Made by a program: the position numbers and the translations under genes | The notes under the pieces: model-generated | The model's database searches: none | Told to the model about the DNA's origin: nothing | Seen by the model: only the letters and a program-made list of their open reading frames with translations | Part shown: one piece after another, positions 26,781 to 35,622 of the stretch | Layout: the number at the start of each line of letters is the position of its first letter | Numbering within the stretch: the stretch's first letter is position 1 | Assembly (NCBI GenBank): GCA_001642415.1 | Contig: LTDK01000144.1 | Location: 38,118-102,117 of the forward strand | Source: Nematocida ironsii | Taxonomy: Eukaryota; Microsporidia | Direction of reading: 5' to 3' | Length of the DNA: 64,000 nucleotides

Positions 26781-26982
26781 AGTTGTTTTCTTAGGAAAAG
26801 GCATTCTTAAACTTTGACTTTTATTGAAATTGTATACGTATTTATAGACCGTATAATCAATTTAATTTATGTTGACATGTTGTGTCAACAATAACTTTTG
26901 ATCTAATCTGTGCCGTCATGTTTATGTAAACATTCCGATAACTCATGTCATGCTACACAAATGCTAGTCTTAGCATACAACG
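26781..26982 (+). mobile_element. 202-bp non-autonomous element, copy A, with 5-bp target-site duplication
   Basis: Matches 63222-63423 without indels; I count 3 mismatches in 201 bp plus a different last base. It is flanked by ACCTG on both sides (26776-26780 and 26983-26987), while the other copy is flanked by AATAT, so each copy has its own 5-bp target duplication. The ends form an imperfect inverted repeat: GTTGTTTTCTTAG against GTTGTATGCTAAG (reverse complement of the right end), 10 of 13 matching. An internal palindrome GTTGACA-tgttg-TGTCAAC lies near 26870-26888. It has no coding capacity. The 5-bp duplication is typical of LTR elements (solo LTR) and of a few DNA transposon families; the ends are not the TG...CA of a standard LTR, so the class is open. 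Confidence 0.8.
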
Positions 26983-26987
26983 ACCTG
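26983..26987 (+). repeat. Target-site duplication ACCTG, right
   Basis: Identical to 26776-26780. Confidence 0.75.
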
Positions 26988-27526
26988 TATTTTCTCTTTT
27001 TAACACAATACTATTGTATAAGTTAATTTCATTTGATTTCGGGTTATTTTGAATTATATTTGTAGTAATATATTATGGTAAAGAATAAATAATTATATTT
27101 TTTAAAATAGTATGTATATACAAATAATAAATGTATACACTTTTTATTTATTTTCCTTCAACATTTATAAAATAAATTGGAAATAAAGAGAAAATATATT
27201 CTGTTATAAGAGAAATAAGTATTACAAGATATAATATAAACAAGAGTTTATTCTGAACAAAATTATTCCTAGTTTCATAATAAGACAAGTATAATGAACA
27301 CAAGAAATCTAAGGAATATTTATGTATAACTCTACATAAACCACATATTATAGATAGATTTGTTTATAACTCGAAGTTCTGAAATTTATAGACTATATTA
27401 CTTATTAATACTTCAGTCACAAAAGTTTGGTTATATTAATTCATTTTATATTCAGTACAGTCATACTAAAAGAATCCATTATAATGGACATACAAGAATA
27501 TACTCTAAAAAGTGCAACTTTTTGGA

Positions 27527-28555
27527 TTATACTACCTTCTTGGCAAACATTAAAAGAGATGACTGTTTTTTTGTTTTACTTTGTGCTTGTAGCCTTTCAA
27601 TAGCGGTTTCTACTTTTTTTTTGTCAAACCCATTTTCTTCCACTAAGAATTGCAGTATTTCTTTTACATCAGGCGGAGACAGAGAAAAAACAGGAGGCTT
27701 GCCTGCATCTTGTGATGTGAATATTTCTCTTGCCTGTATATATGGCCACCCTTCTTCTGGTATTGTTACCTTCCCGGTTTCTAGTAGTTTTTCTATTGAG
27801 CGGTGCTCTTGTACTAAATCATATACCTTCTTTGGGCCCATTCCCTTTAACTTCTGACAGTAGTCACATCCTAAAAGTATGCACATATCAATAAATTCCG
27901 ATTGATCGAGCCCAGTCTGTTTAAGAACCATCTCTAGAGATATTTCCATCACAGATATTTTCTTTTTCATAAGAGCAGGGAAAAAGTTTCGAAGAAGAAC
28001 CTTTCCTCCAAATGCCAGGGAGTCCATGTCCTCAGAGACCACCCCGTTCACGGCGCCGCATATGTTCAGCGCAGCACAGAACCCTTCTGCTTCGTTTGGT
28101 GCTGTCATATATGGAATTCCCATTACCCTTAACAAATGCTGTGCAGACTCAACGTGGTACTTAGTCGCACGCACAGTCCTTTTTGCATGCTTTACCTTCT
28201 CTTCTTCAGTCACTGCTTCAACTAAGTCCTTTTCAGCCTGCTCTTTACGAATTCTTCTTTCTGCTAGAGTGTTTTCCTTTAGCTCTGGCGGCTGCCCATC
28301 AAATATGTACACAGGAATTATTCCCTTCTCAAGAAGATTTATTGTCTTATAGAATATTCCATATATGTGTGCAGTTGTCTCCCCATTCTTGTTTTTTAAA
28401 CTGTCCATTCCGTATCTTATCGCCACAAGAGACTGATATAATATCATGCTTGCATCAATTGCAACCTTCCATCCTCGATACTTTTCTATTTGCGTGTTTC
28501 TTATTGACTTTGGTGCTTTTTCTTTTAATAGCTCAGTTAGCTTGCATATTCCCAT
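27527..28555 (-). CDS. FEN1: Flap endonuclease 1
   Basis: 342 residues, slightly shorter than usual (about 380). It removes 5' flaps during Okazaki-fragment maturation and long-patch repair. The N and I nuclease domains are complete: 'MGICKLTELL', 'VAIDASMILYQ' (metal ligand Asp34), 'YIFDGQPPELK' (Asp86), 'TAPNEAEGFCA' (two Glu ligands), 'VVSEDMDSLAFG' (two Asp ligands), 'LLGCDYC' and the helix-hairpin-helix 'LKGMGPKKVYDLV'. The C-terminal QSSLLMFAKKVV (331-342) is a PCNA-interaction-like motif with only one of the two usual aromatic residues. The start ATG gives the family Gly2, which is exposed after Met removal and needed for activity. Confidence 0.97.
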   Translation of the reverse strand: MGICKLTELLKEKAPKSIRNTQIEKYRGWKVAIDASMILYQSLVAIRYGMDSLKNKNGETTAHIYGIFYKTINLLEKGIIPVYIFDGQPPELKENTLAERRIRKEQAEKDLVEAVTEEEKVKHAKRTVRATKYHVESAQHLLRVMGIPYMTAPNEAEGFCAALNICGAVNGVVSEDMDSLAFGGKVLLRNFFPALMKKKISVMEISLEMVLKQTGLDQSEFIDMCILLGCDYCQKLKGMGPKKVYDLVQEHRSIEKLLETGKVTIPEEGWPYIQAREIFTSQDAGKPPVFSLSPPDVKEILQFLVEENGFDKKKVETAIERLQAQSKTKKQSSLLMFAKKVV

Positions 28556-28930
28556 GGATTTTTACATAAAATAATTTTTGGGTTTTACTAAGGAAGGTGC
28601 TCAAACAATAAAGAATACTATTACAAAACAGAGTGTAACAGAAACATTACTTATAAGCAAGAGAATAATATTATTTACATTCTATTTACAAAAAAAGGTA
28701 TCTTTAACTTATAGTAGTTAAACCCAACCAATAAACAACTCCTACAAAATCAATTATTTAAATAAGTAAACTTATGTGCATTAAGCACTATAGTTAGAGA
28801 ACACCATGAAAATTATAAAATACCAGAAAAAAATATTAAACTTACTATTACATAAATATTGCACGTATATAACATATATATATTCTACTAAGTGTTCTTA
28901 GTGTGATTTTTATTGTATATTAATAGTTTA

Positions 28931-28941
28931 TAACCCGAAAT
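28931..28941 (+). promoter_or_regulatory. TAACCCGAAAT motif
   Basis: A perfect copy of a motif recurring in intergenic DNA of this window, 226 bp upstream of the 29167 start. Confidence 0.4.
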
Positions 28942-29134
28942 TATAGTTTAGTTTTTGCTGCCTATGAAATGAAATATACAATAGAATTTCTTTATAGAAG
29001 TTGCATTGCATAAGGTGCTTTGAGGGGTTTCAGATGATTTTCTGGACAGGGGATTAAAATAAAATTAATAAATGCATTAAAATCAAAATTTTGATGCCAT
29101 TAGTTCAACAATTCATCAAAATAGATGGCAGAGA

Positions 29135-29144
29135 ATATATAAAT
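29135..29144 (+). promoter_or_regulatory. TATA-like box of the 29167 gene
   Basis: TATATAAATA, 23 nt before the ATG. This implies an extremely short or absent 5' UTR, as is common in microsporidia. Confidence 0.45.
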
Positions 29145-29166
29145 ATGGTTCTAGATAAAATATTTT

Positions 29167-31173
29167 ATGAATAAACTATTTTGGGGAATAACTGCAGTAG
29201 GGATTCTTTTCATAAAACCCGTTTTAGTAATAGCATCAGTAGATAGAATAGGTGAGAATATAACAGTAACAAATAAATCATATATAAATAGTAAAACAAA
29301 AGATGCTAGATATAACCTACTTGTGCCAAATGATACCGACTTAATTCAGCAGGAAGAAAGCATGAAGCATTCTTTAAATATTCTAAAGAAAGGAATGGAG
29401 AAATACGGTAATAATGAGGATACTCAAAACCAAAAACAAAAGAAAAGTTGGGTGAGTTTTAATAATAATTATAAAGAATTAGAAAGCCACATGGCCAAAT
29501 TAAAACTTGAAAGAAGGCCCTTATACAATTTGATAGAACAGTACAAAGCAAATGGTTATTCTATAACAATAACAGATGAGTATACAAATGCAAGTATATG
29601 GAGAGAAGACCCGCATGCCAAGTGCTGCTCTATTTATGAGCTAATTGATTCTTATGCGTTTAAAGAGTATTTAATCGAGTATAGGACAGATCCAGAAGAA
29701 TTCCATTACAAAATAATTGATTTACCTATTCTTATTTCAGATATTTTTACAGGATATCATGTAACTGCAAACGATTTTAGAAATCTGATTCTACTTTCTG
29801 ATGATTATTCCAATAACTTTAATTTTAATGGGGTTAGAAGTATTTATAAAGACAAAAACCCATCAGAAAAACACAAGCAAACGGCTAGATTTAAAATAGC
29901 AAGTATTTTTACAGACTTAATACAGGACCCTTGCATATTCCACCAGTTTAGCTTTAAAAATACAACATTTAAAGATAATAAACTAAACATATATATAAAA
30001 AAGATTTTAACAAAGGAAATAACAGTAAAAGAATATATTAAAATTGAAAAAGACTTAAATGAAATAAAAAATGAAATAATACGGTTCTTTGGGATTATTT
30101 ATTACCAGATATGTGTTTTCATGAAAACACAAAGTAGATTTGATGAGTTTAAAGAGAATAGAAGCACATTATTCGATGCAAGCACATGGGAAAAGGATGG
30201 AATAGATAGGACATGCTTGCAGTATTTAGTTAGATGGAAAGTTATAAACGAGTTTTTTTCTATACAGATTCTTCCGTTAATTGGGTTAATACATGGTATA
30301 GTGAAAAGTGATAGTAATGGGTTTTTAATTTCATTAAAGGAGTACATAATAGAGAATGCAAATCCACGTTTAGATAAAGAAAAAGATGACATAGTGAACA
30401 TATATTTTAATCATCTTCATAGAATAGCTTTTTTAACAGGGAATTTATTCTTGGATATAAATGTTATAGACCTAAACAATGAAAACATAGAACTTATTAA
30501 CAAAGTTATAACATTTTTAGGAGAGCAATTAATGAACATTATACTATGCATTAATGCAGGAATCTATGTATCAGACCCACTAAACGTAAAGAGTGTAAAT
30601 ACTCTTTTTGAAAAGGACATTGAAAATATAAAAGCTGTGAGTTCTAAGAAAGTTAAGTTTATTTGGACTGTAGCAGCCGATGTAAAATATTATTCAATGA
30701 CGTATACATACAATAGCGAGTGTGGTCAAAATAATAGCAAGGAAAATCTAGTTAATAAACTAAAACAATCTTCTTTTTGGGTTAACGAAATACAAAATAT
30801 GGTTATTTATAAAATACGGGATATTATTAATGCTAAAGTAGAAGATGCCAGCTTAGAAACAGAGAAAGATAAAACTGAAGATACTAATATAGAAGAGAAA
30901 AAACAAGAAAATATTCCATATAATAAAATACCACATATTAAAACATTATTTGCAAAAAAAGATTACACAGAAGAGCCTATTTCCCCTTTACTAGATAATA
31001 ACAAAGAAGACAAGTTTAACCCACTAACAGTGCAAGATAGGCAGCTGAATACAGATGAAATAGAAACAGATACAATAAGCACAGACACAATGCTTTTAGT
31101 CATTTTTATAGATATGGCTATATTCTGTAGTGTCGCCAGTATTATATGGGCATTATATTTAAAATTAATGTAA
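29167..31173 (+). CDS. Secreted/type I membrane protein, accessory family A
   Basis: 668 residues. A signal peptide (MNKLFWGITAVGILFIKPVL...A, ~1-24) and a C-terminal membrane segment (TMLLVIFIDMAIFCSVASII) leave a large luminal or extracellular body, with an acidic low-complexity stretch (~560-640) before the anchor. It is a paralog of 54823-56472: both contain 'DLPIL', then 'FFGIIYYQI'/'FFGFITTQI', then 'QYLVRWKVINEFFSIQILPL'/'QYLRAWRLINNAFSLQIPTI' in the same order and spacing. No outside family is recognised. Large families of signal-peptide or membrane proteins are a known feature of Nematocida and are suspected to act at the host interface; that role is inference here. Confidence 0.8.
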   Translation: MNKLFWGITAVGILFIKPVLVIASVDRIGENITVTNKSYINSKTKDARYNLLVPNDTDLIQQEESMKHSLNILKKGMEKYGNNEDTQNQKQKKSWVSFNNNYKELESHMAKLKLERRPLYNLIEQYKANGYSITITDEYTNASIWREDPHAKCCSIYELIDSYAFKEYLIEYRTDPEEFHYKIIDLPILISDIFTGYHVTANDFRNLILLSDDYSNNFNFNGVRSIYKDKNPSEKHKQTARFKIASIFTDLIQDPCIFHQFSFKNTTFKDNKLNIYIKKILTKEITVKEYIKIEKDLNEIKNEIIRFFGIIYYQICVFMKTQSRFDEFKENRSTLFDASTWEKDGIDRTCLQYLVRWKVINEFFSIQILPLIGLIHGIVKSDSNGFLISLKEYIIENANPRLDKEKDDIVNIYFNHLHRIAFLTGNLFLDINVIDLNNENIELINKVITFLGEQLMNIILCINAGIYVSDPLNVKSVNTLFEKDIENIKAVSSKKVKFIWTVAADVKYYSMTYTYNSECGQNNSKENLVNKLKQSSFWVNEIQNMVIYKIRDIINAKVEDASLETEKDKTEDTNIEEKKQENIPYNKIPHIKTLFAKKDYTEEPISPLLDNNKEDKFNPLTVQDRQLNTDEIETDTISTDTMLLVIFIDMAIFCSVASIIWALYLKLM

Positions 31174-31550
31174 CAGCATCTGGGATACTGCTGCTAATAA
31201 AGTAAAAATTTAAATTGTTTTTACAGCTTATGCTTGGGGACAGATAATTCCAATTTGAAATAAATTCATAAATTATAAAAAGCAAATTAAACCCAATTAG
31301 AAAATATAACGTTAATACTAGTAATACATAACTCACAGAAAAATAGTCAGATTTTTTAAAGACCAATTTATTAATTGAATAAAATCCTTAGTAAAACAAG
31401 AGAGCTTTAAAAGGATCAATTAAAAAATGCGGGAAGACTAACTACAGTAGAGAATATTTCTAAGTAATTATGTCTAATATCTATAAGTGTGTTGAGTGAC
31501 TAACAATCAAGCATACTTTATCTATTTGGGTTATATTTCGCTTTTTTCCA
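31174..31550. other. Convergent intergenic region without a gene
   Basis: 377 bp between convergent stop codons; AT-rich, nothing recognised. Confidence 0.5.
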
Positions 31551-32375
31551 TTAAGCATTTATAGCATATGTTGCATTTAATGTAGTAGATGCTGATTCAA
31601 AAGGAGTAGTCGCATATGTTGCATTTAATGTAGTAGATGCTGATTCAAAAGGAGTAGTCGTATATAAATCTGAATTATCTATAGCAGTGCTGGTGGGTAT
31701 AGTGCTAGAAATTGTAGTAGGCATTTCTGTTGTGGTAGATGTAGTAAGTATATCTTTGATAGAACTAGTTGTTGTAAGATCAGAAGTAGATAACATAGTA
31801 GTTACTTCTGACGTGTTTGTTGCATTTAATGAAGAAATCCCGAATTTCTTTATAATATCTATTTTTTTGCTTAGTTTGTCTACTAAGTCTGGAATAAACG
31901 GTGATATATTTAGTCTTTCAGTAATATTAGGGGAGAATAGATGGATTATAAAAATCATGAATATAGAAATCACTAATAATGCTATGATAGACATACAAAA
32001 AACTAAAATTGCCTTTTGTATTCGCTTTCTTCTACTTGTTTTTTTCTTTATATCTGTGAATGGCCGCATTTTACTATCATTAATTGTCATTGTACCATCT
32101 TCATTAGAATCATCAGATATAATATCTATTTGGGAATTATATTCTCTATGGTGGTTTCTTATCCTGGGTAGATTCGAATTATTTTGAGGAGTAGTTTCCA
32201 TGCTTAATTTTCTGTAATCATCTTGAGCTTCAATTTGGTAAAAATGTTCATATTGATTGTATTTTGGGTTACTTCTATTATTTCTAGAATTATCTAATAG
32301 AGTGGCCATTTCAGTAAAACCAGATGCATTGTCCCTCATAGAATTAGATTTTTTGTTTTTTGGCGTATTATTCAT
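31551..32375 (-). CDS. Type II membrane protein with Thr/Ser-rich, mucin-like ectodomain
   Basis: 274 residues. An Asn/Ser-rich cytosolic N-terminus (~1-120, ending in the basic KKKTSRRKRIQK) is followed by one membrane segment (AILVFCMSIIALLVISIFMI, ~122-146). After it comes a Thr/Ser-rich tail (~185-274) that could be O-glycosylated. The tail ends in two copies of a 16-residue unit beginning TTPFESASTTLNATYA, encoded by a 48-bp direct repeat. N-glycosylation sequons (NAT) are present. Basic residues on the N-terminal side favour an N-in, C-out topology. No family recognised; a surface or polar-tube/spore-wall-facing role is possible but unproven. Confidence 0.7.
   Translation of the reverse strand: MNNTPKNKKSNSMRDNASGFTEMATLLDNSRNNRSNPKYNQYEHFYQIEAQDDYRKLSMETTPQNNSNLPRIRNHHREYNSQIDIISDDSNEDGTMTINDSKMRPFTDIKKKTSRRKRIQKAILVFCMSIIALLVISIFMIFIIHLFSPNITERLNISPFIPDLVDKLSKKIDIIKKFGISSLNATNTSEVTTMLSTSDLTTTSSIKDILTTSTTTEMPTTISSTIPTSTAIDNSDLYTTTPFESASTTLNATYATTPFESASTTLNATYAINA
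31566..31661 (-). repeat. Two tandem copies of a 48-bp coding repeat
   Basis: The sequence beginning GCATATGTTGCATTTAATGT occurs at 31563-31610 and again at 31611-31658, with at most one or two differences, encoding a 16-residue Thr/Ser-rich unit. Near-identity at DNA level indicates recent duplication. Confidence 0.8.
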
Positions 32376-33099
32376 TCCAATTTTAAGTATTAGTTTGGTA
32401 TTTATACAATTTTTTTAATTTAAAAATAATCATCTACCAGTATATGGAAATATTAAAAGTGCATATACGGAAATAATATAGCTAATGCTGGCAATATTTT
32501 TTTTTAATATAAACACATATAGAATAATGTTTTATTTAGCCATTTTATATACAGTAATAAAAACAAATACAGTATTATAGTAGAGACTCAACATTAGAAA
32601 CTCATTGCATTTCCTATCTGCTTCGTTATGTTTATTTTAAAAATATTCTTTTTCTTCTCTAATTTTGTTTTGTTTATGTGAATTGGGGGTTAAAAACTAA
32701 AAGCCGTTAGACTCTAGAATGGTTCTTCAGTAATTTATAGCGCATGAATTTTAATTAATATAGTTTGTTCTGTTGTATGTACATATGTTTGCTGTAACAG
32801 CTATAACTGTTCTAAATAGAAATTTACTAAATTATAAGAATACACAGTAAATCTTACTAATGCCAGGGTATTTATTAGTAGTGCTTCAAATATCAGACAA
32901 TAATTTAGTTCTACTATATACCTAGCTGGTGCATAGTGCGCTTTAAAATACTATAATTTACCTTCTCTTATTTATGACATACTTAATAGGCCCCTAAAAT
33001 TCTTCTAAAGCTTTTCTAATAATTCTTAGAAATTTATCTATGTTAAATACCGGGGCAAGGCAGTTTTATATAATTTAAAATACTCTTTTTAAAAGAAGC
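32376..33099. other. Divergent intergenic region
   Basis: 724 bp without a gene. A TATATAA-like box (33066-33073) lies just upstream of the plus-strand gene at 33100. Nothing else recognised. Confidence 0.5.
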
Positions 33100-35235
33100 A
33101 TGCGATTAAAAACAGGAACTATAAAAACAATATTTCTAATAATAGCGACCTATGCAGCAGAAATCTATCACGCAGATACAAATAGGTATGTTTATAATAA
33201 TGCATTGGTAGATAAGTTTGCCACCGGCTATTTCCAAAACAAAAACAACTTCTATATAAGTAAGACGGGATCTATTAACTGCTTATACGGGGCATTTTTA
33301 AATTATCTTTCCTGTGTAGAGCTGCAGCCGCTGTGGCTATATAAACTAAATAGTTCATTTTTATTCGATGACAGTACTGAATACAATAAGTATAAGAGCA
33401 ATTTATACTCAGATATAATCTATCTACCCCAAGAGTCAGCCAATGAATGTAGTGAATACATGCGTGGGTTCAGGAATGCATTCAAGTATATGCTTCTTAT
33501 AAAGTGCATACCGGATATTCACATTCCAAATAGTATTTTTTTAGGATTTTTACATATTCCAGGAATAACCCCATACCAATATAGGATAATAGCAGCTCTT
33601 CTTTTAATTTCTGAAGGAGTTGACGTTCCTTTAGTATATGATCAAAAAGAAATGCGCTTGTTCTTGCAGAAAAGAAGCCGCAATAAAAGAGAAATTCACT
33701 TTAGCATTGACCTAAAGCGAATTAAACAGGATGCAGTGAATTTAAATGATGGACAAACAGTATTCTGTGTAGACAAATCCATAGATATTATTTCCTTTTT
33801 CATTCGGTATAAAAACAGTCAATTTTTGCGCAATAAAGGGCTTTTATCTTGCCCTAAAACATTAAATGATCTAACATCTGGAAACTTCATGCACAGCATG
33901 TGGTACCTTATGCAGCTGTTTCTCTTTCACTTTATAAAATTCTCAGATGACTATAATATCTTTGGTCATGGCATATATAATTGTGCGAAAGAGGTGCATG
34001 AACTGCTAAATGAGTATATGTATATTGAACCAGATATTGCAGAAGAATCAGCAGAGAAAATGCAAGAGAAGAGAGCGTGGGAGATATTTAACGACTATTT
34101 TCTACCAAAAACACAAGAATCTGAATTTATAATCAATCTGTACACTGCCATGAGAGACATAGTCATTACAAATGCTTGGCACTCTGTGGAGTTAGTTGAC
34201 AAAGCGCTAGAGATAGAAGACAAAAACACATTTCTATACCATATGTTTAGATACTGTGTTAGGCTAAATAAAAAAAGAGTAGATATTTCATACGAAGTCA
34301 AGAAAGTTTGCTCTAGTGTCTTTGTGTATGTTTTGAAAGAGTTAAGAAAGGAATGTTTAATGGAAGTAAATGGAATTGCTATTTTAGAGTATGTGATTTG
34401 GTGTAAAGAAAATTCTGTTTACGCCGATTCATTCATAAACTATTTGATAGAAATGAGTATAGACATGCAGGCACTCCCAGCAGTTGAAGGGTTTATCTCA
34501 AATTTAATGCAAGCACATCCGCGGTTCTATACCAAGAACAAACTAAAAGACATAGCCATTTACATTAAATCTAGAATAAAAACAGACACAGAAGAGCAAG
34601 CCACGATAAATTTCAATAACTATTTAATTACATCCACTATTTACCGCACAATTTCATCAATTATTATAATTAAAACTATGCTAGAGTTTAGCAATAACAG
34701 CAAAAATACAGATATAGCTAAATCTAATAACATTATGGTATACCAGCTGATTTGTATACAGGTAAAAAAGCAATATAACGAGCCAATCAAGCACTGGATC
34801 TCCAATCTAATCGATATAGATGTGTGCACAGATACGGATTATACTATAATCAATAGTATATACTTCATTTTTTTAATATATGCAAGCCAAACAAACATTG
34901 AGCAAACAATGATTGTCCAGTTCATGCACATACTGAATATAAATACTCTTGACTTATCTAAAATAAAAATACCCCAGAAGGAATCTTACTACCGCAGATC
35001 CCTTCAAAATATTTATAGAATGAAACAAGAACTTATAATACAAAATGCAATTACAGAATCAGATTTTATCACTCTCATAACCGTCCTTATCCGGGAAATA
35101 GAGTGCATTGCAGCTAATCCTAGTATGACTAAAGATAATAAAATGGTCCATGACTCTATGAAATCCAATAGTGAAGAAATTTTATTTAATGCAGGCAGAG
35201 AATCGTGTGGTCAGAAAAGACAATCATTTATATAG
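33100..35235 (+). CDS. Secreted protein, accessory family B
   Basis: 711 residues. A probable signal peptide (MRLKTGTIKTIFLIIATYAA, ~1-20) precedes a large helical body; no second membrane anchor is evident. It is a paralog of the 710-residue product of 57739-59871: 'YRIIAALLLISEGVDVPLVY' against 'YYILAALLLLSEGVDVPICY' at similar positions, followed in both by a 'FSI' segment and a conserved 'IIKFFI/IISFFI.. NR/KN' stretch. The near-identical lengths support one family. No domain outside this family is recognised. It fits the expanded secreted families of Nematocida; host-directed function is inference. Confidence 0.8.
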   Translation: MRLKTGTIKTIFLIIATYAAEIYHADTNRYVYNNALVDKFATGYFQNKNNFYISKTGSINCLYGAFLNYLSCVELQPLWLYKLNSSFLFDDSTEYNKYKSNLYSDIIYLPQESANECSEYMRGFRNAFKYMLLIKCIPDIHIPNSIFLGFLHIPGITPYQYRIIAALLLISEGVDVPLVYDQKEMRLFLQKRSRNKREIHFSIDLKRIKQDAVNLNDGQTVFCVDKSIDIISFFIRYKNSQFLRNKGLLSCPKTLNDLTSGNFMHSMWYLMQLFLFHFIKFSDDYNIFGHGIYNCAKEVHELLNEYMYIEPDIAEESAEKMQEKRAWEIFNDYFLPKTQESEFIINLYTAMRDIVITNAWHSVELVDKALEIEDKNTFLYHMFRYCVRLNKKRVDISYEVKKVCSSVFVYVLKELRKECLMEVNGIAILEYVIWCKENSVYADSFINYLIEMSIDMQALPAVEGFISNLMQAHPRFYTKNKLKDIAIYIKSRIKTDTEEQATINFNNYLITSTIYRTISSIIIIKTMLEFSNNSKNTDIAKSNNIMVYQLICIQVKKQYNEPIKHWISNLIDIDVCTDTDYTIINSIYFIFLIYASQTNIEQTMIVQFMHILNINTLDLSKIKIPQKESYYRRSLQNIYRMKQELIIQNAITESDFITLITVLIREIECIAANPSMTKDNKMVHDSMKSNSEEILFNAGRESCGQKRQSFI

Positions 35236-35622
35236 CTTTATTTTAAAGTATACTAATTCTATTTTATTAATTATAGTACACTTTAAATAACTAGAAGCAA
35301 ATGAATTATCAAATATCCACTCATTACAATAAAATACATAATAACCAAATTGAATCTTCTAAAATATATAACCCAGAACAACCGTAGATTCTTATTCAGA
35401 CCAAATAAAATTACACAATAGTTCTTACACTTTCTATAAGAGGTTTTAACTAAAAGTACATTTATTATTTATAACCAATCTTATTGAGTAACAATAGACA
35501 TAAAAATACTGAAATAAGGAACAATAATAAAAGAGCTGATTTTCCATTAATATTAATAATGAAGACACAAATCAAACTGATTTGCCTGAAAAAGTATATA
35601 TAGCAGTGAGAAATTGTATATT
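35236..35622. other. Intergenic region
   Basis: 387 bp, no gene. TATATATAG (35595-35603) sits ~20 nt before the next ATG. Confidence 0.5.
35595..35603 (+). promoter_or_regulatory. TATA-like box of the RT-derived gene
   Basis: TATATATAG 20 nt before the ATG at 35623. A conventional promoter directly in front of a retroelement-derived frame supports its being an expressed host gene. Confidence 0.4.

Larger units (their letters stand above)
26416..27526. other. 1.1-kb intergenic region hosting a 202-bp mobile element copy
   Basis: No protein gene seen. It contains two CCCGAAAT motifs in opposite orientations (26709-26719 and 27036-27046) and, between them, the 202-bp element (26781-26982). The rest is AT-rich with no feature I can name. 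Confidence 0.6.
28556..29166. other. Divergent intergenic region
   Basis: 611 bp separating FEN1 from a secreted-protein gene. It holds TAACCCGAAAT (28931-28941) and a TATATAAATA box (29135-29144) upstream of the plus-strand gene. No gene seen. Confidence 0.5.

Noticed and set aside
26478..26974. An 11-bp inverted repeat (GCTAAGACTAG at 26478-26488; CTAGTCTTAGC at 26964-26974) that might bound a larger element
   Set aside because: The right arm lies inside the 202-bp element, and the other copy of that element has no matching left arm. The precise 5-bp duplications define smaller ends. Chance is likely.
27360..27857. A 165-codon plus-strand frame at the FEN1 3' end
   Set aside because: About two thirds of it is antisense to FEN1, and the rest has no recognisable features.
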